A stretch of DNA of 45,266 nt from Burkholderiales bacterium. Lineage in GTDB: Bacteria; Pseudomonadota; Gammaproteobacteria; Burkholderiales; Burkholderiaceae_C. A model generated the notes under the pieces. That model did not search any database and was not told the DNA's origin. It saw only the letters and a list, made by a program, of their open reading frames with translations. Shown piece by piece: positions 45,266 to 45,266 of the stretch (position 1 is its first letter; each line of letters starts with the position of its first letter). The stretch lies in contig CANGHK010000043.1 of assembly GCA_947453625.1 (NCBI GenBank), positions 1 to 45,266 of the forward strand, in the 5' to 3' direction. Made by a program: the position numbers and the translations under genes.

Positions 45266-45266
45266 A

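Overview
The window is about 45 kb of very GC-rich DNA. Gene content points to a betaproteobacterium of the order Burkholderiales, probably near the Rubrivivax-Leptothrix-Ideonella/Comamonadaceae group: an intracellular PHA depolymerase, PEP-CTERM proteins with the TPR lipoprotein PrsT, a YqjD-YqjE-YqjK set, DbpA, MsbA and ThrH. Taxonomy is inferred from gene content only. Most of the window is ordinary chromosome with short operons, but three stretches are graveyards of decayed genes.

Layout: (1) 1-5483 is a nitrogen-type operon: the 3' part of an AtzE/HpxY-like amidase, HpxZ, and a complete dipeptide-type ABC importer lacking only its binding protein. (2) 5615-8364 holds a TPR membrane protein, an aldo/keto reductase and a YebC-family regulator. 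(3) 8694-13905 is a PEP-CTERM neighbourhood. Two PEP-CTERM secreted proteins flank a PrsT-like TPR lipoprotein, and between the first PEP-CTERM gene and prsT lie fragments of an antitoxin gene and a uvrA-like gene. (4) 13906-16824 is a tRNA-Pro integration hotspot. It has an intact tRNA-Pro(UGG), a 50-bp imperfect copy of the tRNA 3' half 1.9 kb away, two different truncated tyrosine recombinases each lying next to one of these copies, a TraD fragment, the tail of a phage PLxRFG-type protein, and an apparently intact type II toxin-antitoxin pair. (5) 16837-20575 has a small membrane protein, RraA, a cupin, a glutathione S-transferase and a PHA depolymerase. (6) 20702-26691 is a tripartite RND efflux operon (permease, adaptor, outer-membrane factor).

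(7) 26702-31167 includes a leftward fatty-acid-type operon: SCP2-like protein, MerR regulator, thiolase, FadB-type fusion. Divergently from it, 31362-33180 looks like the wreck of an acyclic-terpene (atu) type cluster: an SDR tail, a carboxylase beta-subunit tail, an intact AtuD-like acyl-CoA dehydrogenase, then a frameshifted biotin-carboxylase alpha-subunit tail. (8) 33566-36190 has the helicase DbpA and the YqjD/E/K envelope genes. (9) 36191-37476 is largely gene-free apart from a possible decayed secreted-protein gene. (10) 37477-45083 holds MsbA, an AhpD-like protein, an aldo/keto reductase, a thioesterase, a quinone reductase, a molybdopterin oxidoreductase and ThrH, followed by the 3' end of a Cys-containing ORF that runs off the window.

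One genome-wide style signal stands out. The rare Ile codon ATA is used often, nearly always before a G-starting codon and mostly as ATA-GGC, which is unusual in such GC-rich DNA.
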